From: Sweltsa coloradensis
Lineage: Eukaryota; Arthropoda; Insecta; Plecoptera; Chloroperlidae
Length of the DNA stretch: 64,000 nt
Assembly (NCBI GenBank): GCA_024449915.1
Contig: JAMZAV010000901.1
Location: forward strand, 124,001-188,000
Reading direction: 5' to 3'
Shown: one piece after another, positions 1-11,115 of the stretch
Position numbering within the stretch: the first letter of the stretch is position 1
Layout: every line of letters starts with the position of its first letter
The notes under the pieces: generated by a model
Seen by the model: only the letters and a program-made list of their open reading frames with translations
The model's database searches: none
Told to the model about the DNA's origin: nothing
Program-made: the position numbers and the translations under genes

Positions 1-237
1 AAACTTTTGTGGAAACGCGTTCCTTTTCTTAAATTGGGAACTTGTAAGGTCTTTTCTTTTCATTCTACACCCTTTTTTATATTTGATTCATTCATTTTAA
101 TGCATATAATATATTTTTTTTATTTGTTACCAAAATTGTTGTGTTTAAATGCATTGTTGTTGTAATGCTACTATTTCAAATATTTACGAAAATGAAGTTT
201 ATTGTTGTTTCTGCATCTATGTAATTAGATTTATTTA

Positions 238-322
238 GTTGTCCTCCTTTGTAAATCAGTTTTTATAACTGAATAGGATAGACGTTAAATAAATAAATAA
301 AATAAATAAATAAATAAATAAA
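238..322 (+). repeat. 3' tail of a non-LTR/SINE element with (AAAT)n
   Basis: A segment reading from CCTCCTTTGTAAATCAG through ATAGACGTTAAAT ends in an AAAT microsatellite. The same segment recurs inverted at 15798-15858, and a looser copy ends the SINE at 8700-8770. Repeated tail plus simple-repeat end is typical of retroposons. The body upstream (1-237) is AT-rich and I cannot assign it. Confidence 0.55.
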
Positions 323-1229
323 TATAAGTTACTATTTCATGGGAACTTGGAACGATTTGAACTTTCCTTTATAAGTTCCTTTCGCCGTAAACTGCAGTCC
401 AGTATGAAAACTATCTTGTGACATCTCGTGTTTTCGAAAATAGAGCCACCCTCGTCAGATGGCCTGGGACTGACTTTAATAAAGAAAAGTACTTATGATA
501 AATTTACTCATATAACATTTATTATTATTTAATTCAGTGGTGGTATAAGGAACGTAAATGGAACTAAGTTCCTTTTGAGGAACGAGGAATGTCTCAGTTA
601 CTTTGTTTTTGAAAAGGAACTAGGAACGTCTCAGTTAGCCTACTTAGGCAGAAGTAACAAATTTTAAAAGTTTCTTAAACGTGTCCAAGACTGAGGACGG
701 AAGCACTTGTTTTGTTGTTTAATCTATGACAACATTTTCACACACATCGCGGGAGCAAGCGCGAGAGAGAAAAGATAAGATAAGATAAGACCCACACCCA
801 ACATAAGAACATAATGTTTTTTCAGGCGCACACACTGTGCGCGTACTGAAAATAGTATTGTTCTTCTCTTTGTGTTTCATAACAACAAGCTTACTCACGA
901 CAGGGGGCTTACCGTTCGACAGTAGTCTATAAAACTGTCTCAGCCGTCATATTACGCTCTTGATCACCACCCACTGGACTAGCATAAAATAACTGATTTG
1001 GATTGTACATTCGCATCAGCTTGAACACGCGGGCAGTGTCGCCGGCGGCCAGCAGCTGTTCTTTTCTGCAGCGTGAGGAAATACGAGACGGCTGTCGGCT
1101 TCCAAGCCCCAAGCCGTTGCCTAGCAACCCTGCATGGCGACTCCTCCCATACGTCGGTCGAGAAGATATCCACTTTCACATCCAAAGTTGGCCGGGAAGT
1201 TATCGCCCCACCAAAAAACACTCTTAAAA
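323..1229. other. No gene seen; GGAAC-rich and unique sequence
   Basis: Positions 340-660 contain many copies of GGAAC/GTTCC-type words, like the inside of the hAT-like element at 35276, so this may be a degraded relative; no termini are visible. A short GATAA run lies near 773-790. The open frames at 927-1309 overlap each other on both strands and show no domain. Confidence 0.3.
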
Positions 1230-1955
1230 AAATAACAACAGTTGAAAATCATCTCCAAAATTTACTTTTTGGACGCCCCTGTACACCGCATCCACCACTG
1301 GCCAACTAGCCAACAAGTGAATTTTACTAAATAATTACAACCCTAACATAATTTATCAGTTTTAACCAAAACGGGCAATTTGGGGCCATTTTGACTTTGA
1401 TTTTGGAAAACTCAAAATTGTTATTTCCGGGACATACGAGAAAATAAAATTATGCTTAACATTCTATTTTCAAATCCTCACACGAATCTTAGACCCAAAG
1501 TAGATTTTGTCAAACGATTTGACATAAAAAAAATAAAAACATGAAAATCATCCCCAAAATTTACTTTTTGGACGGCCCTGTACGCCGCATCCACCACTGG
1601 TCACTGGACAACAAGTGGATTTCTACTAACAAATATTCACCCTAACATAATTTATCAGTTTTAACCAAAACAAGCAATTTGGGGCCATTTTGACTTTGAT
1701 TTTGGAAAACTCAAAAAAGTTATTTCCGGTAAATACAAGGAGCAAAAATATGGATAAAATTCTATTTTGCATTCCTTACACGAATCAAAAGTCAAAAATA
1801 GATTTCGTTCAACGGTTTGACCTAAAAAAAATAAAAACTGTTACAAAAAACAGCACAATTGACCCTTTGGGCACCCCTGTACCCCGCTCCCACTACTCGC
1901 CAACTGGCCAACAAGTGGATTTCTACTCCAAAATAACCACCCTAACATAATATAT
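1230..1955. repeat. Tandem repeat, about 299-bp unit, 2.4 copies
   Basis: The block around GGACGCCCCTGTACACCGC (1271) recurs at 1570 and 1869, giving a 299-bp period. Each unit carries CAAAATTTACTTTTTGGACG and CCACCACTGG-like words. Read in reverse, the conserved block gives CAGGGGCGTCCAAAAAGTAA, which resembles a hAT terminal repeat. The frame at 1690-1950 follows the repeat unit and is not a recognised protein. Confidence 0.7.
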
Positions 1956-2159
1956 GGGTCTCTATTTCTCCGCAGGGGGGGGGGGGGGGAGGGTCTCACT
2001 AATGGTGGGTCCCGGTCTATTAATTACAGTAGTCCCTCGATAATTCGAAGTCGGGGAACTACAAAAGCCATTTCGAAATATACAAAGTCAAATAAACTAA
2101 AATACAAAATCCCCCCCCCCCCCACACACAAAAAAAATAAATAAATAAAAGTTTGTTTA

Positions 2160-2923
2160 TTGGATGAGCGTAGCGAGCGAAGCGAAGATTCCATTCTACT
2201 ACACTGGAGAAAAAAATCCAGAATGTTTTTTTTTCTTTCTTTCTTTTTTTTGTATTTTTGTGTGTCTGTTAACACGATTCCGGCTAAACCGATACTCCGA
2301 TTGCGATGAAATTTTATGGAGGCCTTCGAAATCTCTGAACTAAGAACTGCCACATTTTTGAGCGCAATCGGGAAATTGTTTCTCATAAAAAACACAATTT
2401 TACGATTTTTTTCGATTTTTAAAAAATGTCTTCGACTTATAACACCTACATGCTTTATCCGATTGTAATGATTTTTTCACAGAAGCCTAATTTTATGAAT
2501 TAAGATATTCGTGTGAAATTTGAGCGTAATCGAAAAATTATTTCTCATGAAAATCAAAATTTTACGGGTTTTTTCTTTTTTAAAACAATTCTTTGACTTA
2601 TAACACCTACATGCCTTATCCTATTGTTATAATTTTTTCACAGAACCTTAATTACATAAATTAATATATTTGTGAATATTTGAGCGCAATCGAATAATTA
2701 TTTCTTATTAAAATTGCAATTTTACGATTTTTTTCTTTTTTAAAAATTACGATTAATTAAAAAAATTAAGTTTATTTTTTATATAATTTTATTTTATTTA
2801 AAAAAAATCTTCTACTAAGTAATGATTTTTCACAGAACAACAGAAAATCCGCGGAACACATGGCAGCTCAATGCACCAATTACGCTCATCCAACAACGCG
2901 GCGGGACTTAAGCGTTTTCCTAG
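2160..2923 (+). mobile_element. Helentron/HINE-like non-autonomous element, copy A
   Basis: It begins TTGGATGAGCGTAGCGAGCG and carries a poly-T tract after TCCAGAATG, then two to three diverged internal blocks around CTTATAACACCTACATGC and ATTTTTTCACAGAA. Near the 3' end the start motif appears inverted (TACGCTCATCCAA), followed by the hairpin AACGC...GCGTT and CTAG, then T. No protein is encoded; the minus-strand frame at 2024-2395 is an accidental reading of the repeat. Confidence 0.8.
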
Positions 2924-3419
2924 TATACCTGAACATTCGGTATAATCGTAAGCACAGTGAAGCTCTTCGAAGTATGAGCAGAGAGCTACACGTCGTCGGG
3001 GAACATACGTGGTTCATCCACTCGTGGAGCTATTGATCGTGACTGAGCAGACGACATATGTGTTTACGTCGCTTTCAAATAGAAAACATGGAGGTCGGTA
3101 TTCTAAAACGTTCCGTGATTTTTGTTTTTGTAGATTCTTCAGGTCAACTTCGTTCAATATCTCTATCTTCTTGTTTAACGTCATTTTAACACACGTTTTA
3201 CGTGGTACGTGCACGTCACTCAACACTACGCAGACCAGGGACAAACACGTCTACCACTGTGCATCTACTCGACGAGGCCTCAGGAAGTGAATGCATACTT
3301 CCCTTGGCAACCTTCCAGCCTTTGTTTATCTCGAAAGTCAAACGCTTGACAATGGACGCGAGCTATAAATAGCCGACGAATTTCAAACTATACGAATTTG
3401 AATTGTCGAGGTACTACTA
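2924..3419. other. No recognisable feature
   Basis: Overlapping opposite-strand frames of 76-93 codons (3009-3290) show no domain and no splice-supported exon. It appears to be unique sequence between two HINE copies. Confidence 0.3.
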
Positions 3420-3755
3420 TATACACCTGCAAAAGGCTTATATTAAAACCTTTATTTCTATGAATACTGACTAACTTTTTGAACTTATTCTTTCAAAAGG
3501 CACCACATCACCATTACCTTAATTTCAATTAAAATATTAATGTTGTAGCCCCACCCGTTAGGTCAGAATCGGCAAAAATATCACGGAAATATCACATTAA
3601 AAATCGTGGGAAATTGTAAAAGTATGATATTCATGAGAAATATTTCTTCGATTGTACCTAAAAATGTGGCAGAAAAAAAACAAAATAACCCCCCAAAAAA
3701 CAGACATTCGAGCCATAAGAGTCAAGTGGAGACGCTCGCTACGCTTGCTCAATAA
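3420..3755 (-). mobile_element. HINE-like element, variant 2, truncated fragment
   Basis: On the minus strand it matches the variant-2 copy at 5037-5817: the GGTTTTAATATAAG, CAACATT..TTGTAGCCCCACCCGT and GAAATATTTCTCATGAATATC words are shared. A degraded start motif (AAGCGTAGCGAGCG) is at its 5' end. The 3' half with hairpin and CTAG is missing. Confidence 0.6.
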
Positions 3756-4001
3756 ACACTGTGTTTATCATTATTAATCAATCAATATTATCAATCATCA
3801 TACATATCAATATCAATATCCATATCAATTATCAATTATGCTTTATATCCAACTATTCTTTCTTCAAACACTGTGTATATCATTATAATTCTTATCACTT
3901 TTATTATTAATTATTAATTACAGACTATTCACTTTCTCTGCAAAGAGTTATACTTGTACACTGTACTAGTCTAAGTGAATAAAAATATCTATCTATCTAT
4001 C
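3756..4001 (+). repeat. Retroposon 3' tail ending in (TATC)n
   Basis: An AT-rich stretch with ATCAATATC-type iterations ends with AGTCTAAGTGAATAAAAATATC and then TATC repeats at about 3985-4001. A poly(A)-signal-like AATAAA followed by a short tandem tail is typical of a non-LTR 3' end. No coding part is attached. Confidence 0.4.
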
Positions 4002-4424
4002 AAGATTGCATATTGTTGTTGGAACTGCAAAATCTCCTAACAGCACTTTTTCTGGAAACATGAATTTTTATCTCGTTGGCAGTATGTTATTCCTAGGCAT
4101 CTGTGTGTAATCACATGATCCATTCTGACCAATAGAAATGCAATTAAATAGTGGTTTGTTAAACCTCCTATCAGAGTGGGTTTGAAAAGTGACTGCAAAA
4201 CCTCCTATGAGTATAAGGAATGAATGACGCTGTTTCTGTAGGCAGAGTTTTGCCAGGATGTTTTTATACAATTCTGATTGTTAATCATATTCTCATAGCA
4301 ATTATAGCAAGCTAAAATTACACAGTTGATATCTTATATAAAGATGAGCGGAATAAACAACAAATTTTTAAAGCAAATTCTATGTTTATCTTGGCATTCT
4401 GATAGGTGTGGTTCCAAATAACAC

Positions 4425-4472
4425 AAGGGCTGAGGCAGGGAAGTGTGCTGTCACCACTGCTATTTATAATAG
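4425..4472 (+). pseudogene. Non-LTR reverse transcriptase fragment
   Basis: Translated from ACACAAGGG the frame gives TQGLRQGSVLSPLLFII, the conserved reverse transcriptase block just before the FADD catalytic box. The frame breaks after LLFII and resumes with VMDDIHSKVK at 6856, so this and the later fragment look like one LINE split by an insertion. The sequence upstream (4002-4424) shows no convincing coding extension. Confidence 0.65.
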
Positions 4473-5036
4473 AGGACTCAAATCACCTAGAGAATGCGCT
4501 AGTGTCGCGTGGGCGTAGCGCCGTCATGGCCGCCGAGTGAGGATACCTTTGTAAACACCCATATGATCCTACACAAGCACAGTGTAAAATAATATAGAAG
4601 GTTTTGGGGGAATAGAATAGGTATAATGTGGCTCATTATGAATTCAAAATCTAGTGTTTATTTATTTATATGTATTTCTAGTATTTATATAGATTTAAAT
4701 CAGCATTCATAATTAAAATACCTACGGATATAGTCTGTCGGGCGACTGTGAACGTAGACATTGATATAAACCGCTTATTTTTGTGGCCGTAGTATTATTC
4801 CAGAGTACAACGTTACAGAGTCCAACATACTTTGGAATAATATCAATATAATGACTAAATTTATTAATATCAAAGCAAAATATTTAGTTATGTTCTATAA
4901 TCTATAATAGGCCTAATATGGAATGTAATGCAATTAGCACACATCGTTTCAATTCAAGCAACAACAATAAAGCCACTCAAGCTTTGTGAAGAGTGAAGAC
5001 ATCAGTTAACAATAAACATTACGCATTAATAAATTA

Positions 5037-5817
5037 TTGGATGAGCGTAGCGAGCGGAAGCGAAGACTTCAATTTCACTGACCCCCCAAAAAATTTAGCT
5101 CGGGTGTTTTTTTTTTTTTTTTTTTTTTTTTCCCGTCTGTTTGTTCGCTCGATTCCGGGCAAACGGCATATGCGATCTTGATGAAAATTTGACCGGACCT
5201 TCGTTTTCTCTAAAACTTAGAGGTGTATTGTTTTTGGGTACAATCGAAGAAATATTTCTCATGAATATCGTACTTTTACGATTTTTTTCGATTTTTAGTG
5301 CGATATTTTCGTCACATTTGGGCCGATTCTGACCAAAACGGGTGGGGCTACAACGTTCATATTTCACATGGACATTAAGATTATGTGATGTAGTACCTTT
5401 TGAAAGAAAAAGTTGAAAAAGTTAGCAAAAATCCATAGAATAAAGGTTTTAATATTAGTTTTTCAATTTTTAGTGCGATATTTTTCGTCACATTTGGGCC
5501 GATTCTGACCAAACGGGTAGGGCTACAACGTTCAGATTTCACATGGACATTAAGGTTTATGGTGATGTAGTCCCTTTTTAAAAGAAAAAGTTGAAAAATT
5601 AGTCAGAATCTACAGAAATAAAGGTTTTAATATGAGTTTTTTGAAGTTTATAATACCAATTAACAAATAACAATAGAAACTTGACAACAATCACCTCCAC
5701 AATGCATTCAAAAAGCACTTGCAAAGGAAAAGTGCAAACAAACGCACAAAACGCAAAAAAAAACTTACAAAAAAAACGCTCATCCATCAACGCGGCGGGA
5801 CTTTAGCGTTTTCCTAG
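5037..5817 (+). mobile_element. HINE-like element, variant 2, full-length copy B
   Basis: It begins TTGGATGAGCGTAGCGAGCG and ends with ACGCTCATCCATCAACGCGGCGGGACTTTAGCGTTTTCCTAG. The ends match the main family but the interior differs (CGATTCTGACCAAACGGG and GGGCTACAACGTTCA blocks). Those blocks are duplicated in tandem with a period near 177 bp (about 5283-5640). Frames at 4993-5367 and 5599-5790 are repeat readings. Confidence 0.75.
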
Positions 5818-6184
5818 TTAGAATGCAAAATAAAAAATTAATGGACAAAACACCAATATAAAAGAACATTGGGAATAACAAGTCAACATGGTCTTGTGCT
5901 TAATTTTCTCGGAATCATGGTAGCCCATGTATTAAAATGCAATACTTAAAATTGTTAAACCTTATTCACCCACTCTTGGGGGGATTTGATTGTTTTATTG
6001 TGATTACGAAAATCCCAATATAAATACTTTAAACAAAAACAGGAATTTGAACCCATGGTCTCCCTCTGGCCGGGCGCGGACTATATAACTGGGAGTGGTG
6101 ATTTAATAACTTAAGAATTTGATATACATTATATTATAATATCAAAATGCACCAATAATTCAGCAACAAATACACTACCGCGGT
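5818..6184. other. No recognisable feature
   Basis: AT-rich intervening sequence inside the putative insertion 4473-6855. No long coding frame, terminal repeat or RNA gene is visible. Confidence 0.3.
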
Positions 6185-6310
6185 CTTGGTGGTCTTTTGT
6201 GAGGCATGGGTTCGATCCCCGGCCAAGGTTGGGTTTTGTAAATCTGGACTTAGCCCATTTATTGTGATATAATCTAGGGCTACTGATTGTTTAAAGCCAA
6301 AAATGAATAA
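6185..6310 (+). repeat. Degenerate tRNA-like SINE
   Basis: A B-box-like GGGTTCGATCCCCGGCC lies at about 6209-6225, followed by CTGGACTTAGCCCAT. The latter resembles TTTGGACTTAAGTCCAT in the SINE at 8345-8770. The A-box region is poorly preserved, so this is a decayed SINE and not a working tRNA. Confidence 0.45.
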
Positions 6311-6855
6311 GTCTTATCAACTAGGTATGAATTTAATATATTAACATGAAGACCACTCTTTATTAAGATCTCACTGAATTACCTAAGTGAGAGGGAATGT
6401 GTTTTGTTTTCGTAATTTCTTGTAGATTCCTTACACGAAATAACGAATCAGTGCATGTGTTGAGTCACTTATCTTCCAATAAGTGGCTTCAGCAAATATA
6501 CACTCTAATGGCAAGTGGGTAGGTGGATTGTGGACAGATAATATTCAACGTACGACATGTGTTACTAACAAAATAACAGTATGTATAGTTGGTTAACCAG
6601 TCTGCGTTTGAATTACGTTTTCAGTGTCTCCAATGCATTTTTTTACGGAATGAATTATGTTTCTGTTAAAATATGATGTTGAAGACTAGATTCCATGTAG
6701 GTGCTGTTTCTTGTGTACGCGATAGAACATCACAATACTTATCTCAATTAGTTAATTTCTTACGCGCGAGGATAGCATGTGTAGATTCTATCCTCACTAG
6801 CGCGTTTCCAGCGTTCGCCGCCAGAGTGGACATGAGAAGATGGAGCGCTCTATAG

Positions 6856-7742
6856 TGATGGATGACATCCACAGCAAGGTAAAGATGGAGGAAACGGAGG
6901 AGGTAGAGGTTATGTTGTTTGCCGATGATTTTGTGGCATGGTCAGAGTATGAGGAGGTACTCCAGAGATGCACAGACCTCTGGAAGAGGCACATTGAAGA
7001 GGCCGGCATGAAGATAAGCGTGAGCAAGAGCAAGGTCGTTACTATGCCAGGAGGAGACATAAGGGACTATCATGCAGAGATCAAGATTGGAGAAGAAACC
7101 TTGGAAGTTGTGGAGAGTTTTGGCTACCTAGGAAGTGAAATAATGGCAAGCATGAAGATAAAAAATTAAATTACCAACAGAATACAAAAGGCCAGTAACT
7201 TCTATCAGTGCGTAAAAGGCCTGGTGTGGGATAGGGAAATACCCGTACAGTGCCAGATGACACTACACAAGACCTACTTCATACCGATCCTCACATATGC
7301 GACAGAAACCTGGACTATGGGTGATAGAGAAGAAAGCCAAATACAGGCGGCAGAGATGAGATTCCTGAGGAGCACAGTGGGCAAGACAAGAAGAGATAGA
7401 ATTAGAAATACGAACATCAGAGAGATGCTTGGGGTGGAGAAGTTAGGTGACAGGATAGGAAGGACACGGCTGAGATGGTTTGGGCATATGAAACGAATGA
7501 GGGAAGAGAGGATGCCCAGGAGAATGTATGGGAAAAGGATTGAAGGAAGAAGAAGACGGGGGAGACCAAGGAAGAGATGGAAGGAGACCATAGCAAGAGA
7601 CCTAAATACTAGAGGAGAGAGCTGGGAGCATGTAGCAGAGACACGATTGTGTGAGGATAGAAACAAGTGGAAGAATTTGGTTGCGAAACCCAAGCTGACC
7701 CTGCCAGAAGTTGGAAGCGGCAATGGATAATGATGATGATCT
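6856..7742 (+). pseudogene. Non-LTR retrotransposon reverse transcriptase C-terminus
   Basis: The first frame (coding from 6840) carries the catalytic box VMLFADDFV and SKSKVVTM. A stop at 7167-7169 interrupts it; the same protein resumes with a frame shift through ASNFYQCVKGLVWDREIPV, ILTYATETWTMGDREESQIQ and the LRWFGHMKRM..RGRPRKRW tail. The 3' end is GGATAATGATGATGAT, a simple tail. 5' truncated, no endonuclease. A second fragment of the same family lies at 63720-64000. Confidence 0.8.
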
Positions 7743-8330
7743 GTATAAAGTAGTCTCCATCAAAGGTGCAGCTACTGGAGATAATTTATTCAATGTAGTG
7801 AATGACGTTTTCAAGCGCGATGGAAATGTGCCCAAGCATGGCGTCCCATGGCACACGCGAGTTGAAACGCAACAGGGACACGTGTGGTACGTGCCATGCG
7901 GCTGATCTAGCGCAAAGAATTGCCAGATGTATGCGAGCAGTTCAGTTGAGATGTTTATGCTTTCTTCAAAACATCTGAGAAGCGTTAGTTCGAATTTCGA
8001 CAAATTCAAGAGAAAATGGAATTGAAAACCAACAAGATTATGTGCCTGCTGGCTTGCTTAATGCTAGAGACATGTAACTCTAAAGAAATTTTAAAAAAGT
8101 GACATGCTTTGGCCCACACATTGACGAGAAAGGCTTTAAGCTGGAATCTGTGATGAGAATTAGGGAAACCCTTGGCTCCGATTGTGCACGATTAGGCTAT
8201 ACTTGGATCCATTCTTTCCAGGTTCACCAAATTCAACCTAATGTTCCAGCATGAATGTCTGTACATTCACAAATTGCATGAGGAAATAATAAGTTCTCTC
8301 CTCCGGCAGTTCCTCGGTTCTTCAAAGAAG
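7743..8330 (+). pseudogene. Possible decayed hAT/ZBED-like transposase fragment
   Basis: Directly after the LINE tail a frame reads LYKVVSIKGAATGDNLFNVV, then TGA. Further on the sequence, broken by stops, reads FTKFNLMFQHECLYIHKLHE. Both pieces resemble blocks in hAT-family transposases and their domesticated SCAND3/FAM200-type relatives, but the match is from memory and the frame is heavily interrupted. It could equally be chance. Confidence 0.3.
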
Positions 8331-8344
8331 TTTTTTTTTTGTCT

Positions 8345-8770
8345 TCGTGTGGCTGGTTGGTCTTGTGGTTAGCGTATCTGCTTCCAATGCAGAAGGTCCA
8401 GAGTTCGATTCCCGTCAAAAGTCAGAAGTTTTTTAACTTCTGATTTGGACTTAAGTCCATCAGTGTTTGTCTTAGGAGTTTGTAAACGGTGACTTTGGAG
8501 CCGTCCTATCAACGAAGCACATAGTAAATTCAGAGTTGTTCTGAATCGGCTTTGTTGATTCTGCCGTTGATTCGCGGGTGTTCGCACTGTCCATACCACT
8601 GATTGCTATATTTCCTATTGAAAATATTGATCTTTGGTTGGTTATCGCTCACTTGTCGATTGCGTCGGGGCCTACAAGGTTGGCTTGGTCGCTTTGATTT
8701 ACTGTCCCCCACTGAAAATCAGTTATATAACTGAGTGGGTAGACTCTAAATACGATTTATTTTTTTATAA
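8345..8770 (+). repeat. tRNA-derived SINE
   Basis: The head contains GTGGTTAGCGTATCTGC (A-box-like), a stem-loop TCTGC-TTCCAAT-GCAGA that would present anticodon CCA, and the B box AGTTCGATTCCC at about 8402-8413. The acceptor and T stems do not pair well, so it is a SINE head. The body ends with CAGTTATATAACTGAGTGGGTAGACTC and an AT-rich tail like that at 238-322. Confidence 0.6.
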
Positions 8771-10094
8771 GTTTAATTACAAGTGAAGTTGACTATAGCC
8801 GCAAAAATAAACTTTGTGACGCAGGACTCTCGGGAACAAAACAAAATCAGTGGGTTAATATTTATAATAAATAAAATAAATGAATAAAAGTTTTCTAGAA
8901 ACGGGTACTAGGGAACTACAGAAGGGACTTTTTTCAAATGCCTATGATTTCTATGAGATTATTATTGTTATCAATCAATAACTTGCCAATTGCCATTTCA
9001 AAATACCCTATATAATGAAATACCAAATGTACAAAATGCCAAATTTAACAAAGTACCAAATTTTATTTTCTCAAAAGCAAGGCAGCAACCTTCACATGTT
9101 TTGCAATGTTACCTTCTTAGGGAACAAACTAAACAATGTAAAATGCACTCACCACCTGTTGCCCCTGGGCCTGGGAAGTTATTGGTAGCTGCAAGGATTG
9201 ACTGCTCTGATGACCACAAGTGAGAAAGGTGGCCTTGACGCTTCGAGATTAGCTAGAAAATCAACACATTACTTTTAGGCAAGTCCATCCAAGGGATGAA
9301 ACACACCTTTACTCGCTGCTTTAAACGAGTTTTCTTGTTGAAAAAATTCGCGCTCATTAAGCACCTTAGATAACTTTAAAGGTTGTTATTGTCATAGTAT
9401 CTACATTTTACGAGAGGCATTTACAGACGTACAGAACCCAAAACAAAGAAAACTTAGTTTTTGTGTTGAAAATAAAATATTGTGTGTTGCAAGTGTCGAT
9501 GAAAGTAATGTGGAACATCCTAGTCAATTTCTACCAACTAATCAAATCGAAAAACAATCAAGTGTTCCTCCTTGTACTATAGTGTACCTAACACAGACAC
9601 CTTCGCGTTGTCAAGTCCCAATTCCGCAGTAGAAAAGCTTTCAAGTTATATTCCAATCGTAAAAAACTATATCTGAGTGTGACACTGTGCAGAATGATTC
9701 AGGAAATTCCAATTTTCCAACTGACAAAGCCTGTTTCAACATAGTGGTAGTTTCTAAAGGTCAACTTGTTTACAGGGCCCTCTCAACCGCTTGAAAAAGA
9801 ATGTTTCCTATAGATAATGTATGATGGAAGTAGTAGACGTAACTTGGGCCTACCTTTATTATGTCATGAACTGCAGTGATGTAAGTAGTTTGTTTTTTGT
9901 ATGGATCAAAGCAAGTGTTGAAATGCTGTTTGAAATCTTGAAGTTTGTTTACCTAAATGATACCAAACAAAATAATGTAGAACAAGGTTTATACACATAG
10001 AAACACAAGTAATAACTAATCATGACAATTCTCCTGCATTTATTACAACACAATATTAGCTTCATGTATTTGTCTGTCTGTCTGGACGGAATAT
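8771..10094. other. No recognised gene; unique AT-rich sequence
   Basis: Nothing but a possible microexon on the minus strand (separate entry, 9153-9188). The frame at 8990-9223 has no domain. Confidence 0.3.
9153..9188 (-). other. Possible 36-nt microexon
   Basis: On the minus strand TCAATCCTTGCAG (acceptor) is followed by 36 nt and then GTGAGTGC (donor). The 36 nt are richer in G+C than the surroundings and open in more than one frame. It lies on the same strand as the PWWP exons but nothing else ties it to that gene. Length and splice sites alone are weak evidence. Confidence 0.2.
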
Positions 10095-11020
10095 TATAAT
10101 CGATATTTCACCCACTTCTCAGTGTCCAATCGAGCTGAAATTTTTCACACATACTTATTCTTGATGACAATAGATGAATCAATTAACAGATTCACTAATT
10201 AATCAATTAATTCATCATAATTAATAATCAAAGTTTTATTTGGGAATCGATATTTCACCCACTTCCCAATGTCCGATCGAGCTGAAATTTTTCACACAGA
10301 CGTATATTCTTGATGACAATAGATGAATCAATTAACAGATTCACTAATTAATAGTGTTGCCCAACGATATCGATTATTCGATACGATATCGATATCGCGG
10401 GAAAATAGAGCCTATTTTCGATATCGATATCTTTGCGTCTTATCGGAAATATCGCGATATCGTTTTAAAAGCGATATCATAGTAAACTGGAAATAAATAT
10501 TTCAGCAACGCAGTCGCCAGTCGCCTCAGATAACTTTTTATTACACTAACATGAGTTATCTGTGATGGCCCATGCTCATGAGACTAAAGTTGTGATATCT
10601 TTACATATTATGCATGACCCCTTCTTTGATGGGGCTTATTGCGTCATAGTTTGTATGCCTTTAAAAGTTTGGTTGGTTAGTATTGCAGTCGAAAAAAAAA
10701 TCGATATCGCGATATCGATATTGATTTTTAGATTTCGATATCGCGATTCGATATCGTCAAAATGGCGCCGATATCGATGTTGAAAAATATATCGTTGGGC
10801 AACACTACTAATTAATCAATTAATTCATCATAATTAATAAATCAAAGTTTTATATGGGAATAGATATTTCACCCGCTTCCCAATGTCCGATCAAGCTGAA
10901 ATTTTTCACACAGACGTATAATCTTGGTGACAATACATGAATCAATTTATCACATTCACTGTAGTTAATCAATTAATTCATCATAATTAATTAGGTAATC
11001 AAACAAAGCTTCATATGGGA
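10095..11020. repeat. Tandem repeat, about 148-bp unit, three copies
   Basis: GATATTTCACCCACTTC..CAATGTCCGATCGAGCTGAA units begin near 10102, 10249 and, after removing an inserted element and its target duplication, 10862. Spacing is 147-150 bp. Each unit carries AATTTTTCACACA and the AATTAATCAATTAATTCATC palindromic stretch. The array is preceded by GTCTG repeats. Confidence 0.75.
10352..10807. mobile_element. Non-autonomous hAT element (456 bp)
   Basis: The ends are inverted: TAGTGTTGCCCAACGATAT at the left, ATATCGTTGGGCAACACTA at the right. The 8-bp direct repeat CTAATTAA flanks both sides (10344-10351, 10808-10815), the hallmark of hAT insertion. Both subterminal zones are packed with overlapping CGATATCG/TATCGATA words. 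No transposase; the frame at 10562-10783 is a by-product. It interrupts the second unit of a 148-bp tandem array. Confidence 0.88.
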
Positions 11021-11115
11021 AATTAGTCACAGCTAGTGAGGATGAGCCAACCAGATGCAGAAATTCGGACACGTCCAGTGAGCACATATTCGATTACAAC
11101 ATTCGTTAAGACTAA
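11021..11115. other. Short unique spacer
   Basis: Between the tandem array and HINE copy E; nothing recognised. Confidence 0.3.

Larger units (their letters stand above)
4473..6855. mobile_element. Putative 2.4-kb insertion splitting a LINE
   Basis: The LINE frame stops at 4472 and resumes at 6856. ATAG occurs at both junctions (4469-4472 and 6852-6855). The outer ends are loosely inverted (AGAGGACTC on the left, GAGCGCTCT on the right) and both carry GCGCTAGTG a little further in. No transposase is visible. It contains HINE copy B and a SINE-like segment. The 4-bp duplication could instead be 2 bp (AT), so the superfamily is unknown. Confidence 0.45.

Noticed and set aside
927..1309. Overlapping 66-80 codon frames on both strands
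   Set aside because: They overlap each other, show no domain and no splice support.
2024..2395. 123-codon minus-strand frame, and a 129-codon relative at 20545-20934
   Set aside because: Both are antisense readings of the same HINE repeat; the shared text (NRSIGLAGIVLT) comes from the repeat, not from a protein.
7274..7723. 149-codon minus-strand frame
   Set aside because: Antisense shadow of the LINE reverse transcriptase C-terminus.
8345..8425. Functional tRNA-Trp gene
   Set aside because: Only the anticodon arm folds well; acceptor and T stems fail and a SINE body follows.
10095..11020. Regular direct repeats considered as a CRISPR array
   Set aside because: Units are contiguous 148-bp tandem copies with no short constant repeat and variable spacer pattern, and the context is eukaryotic.
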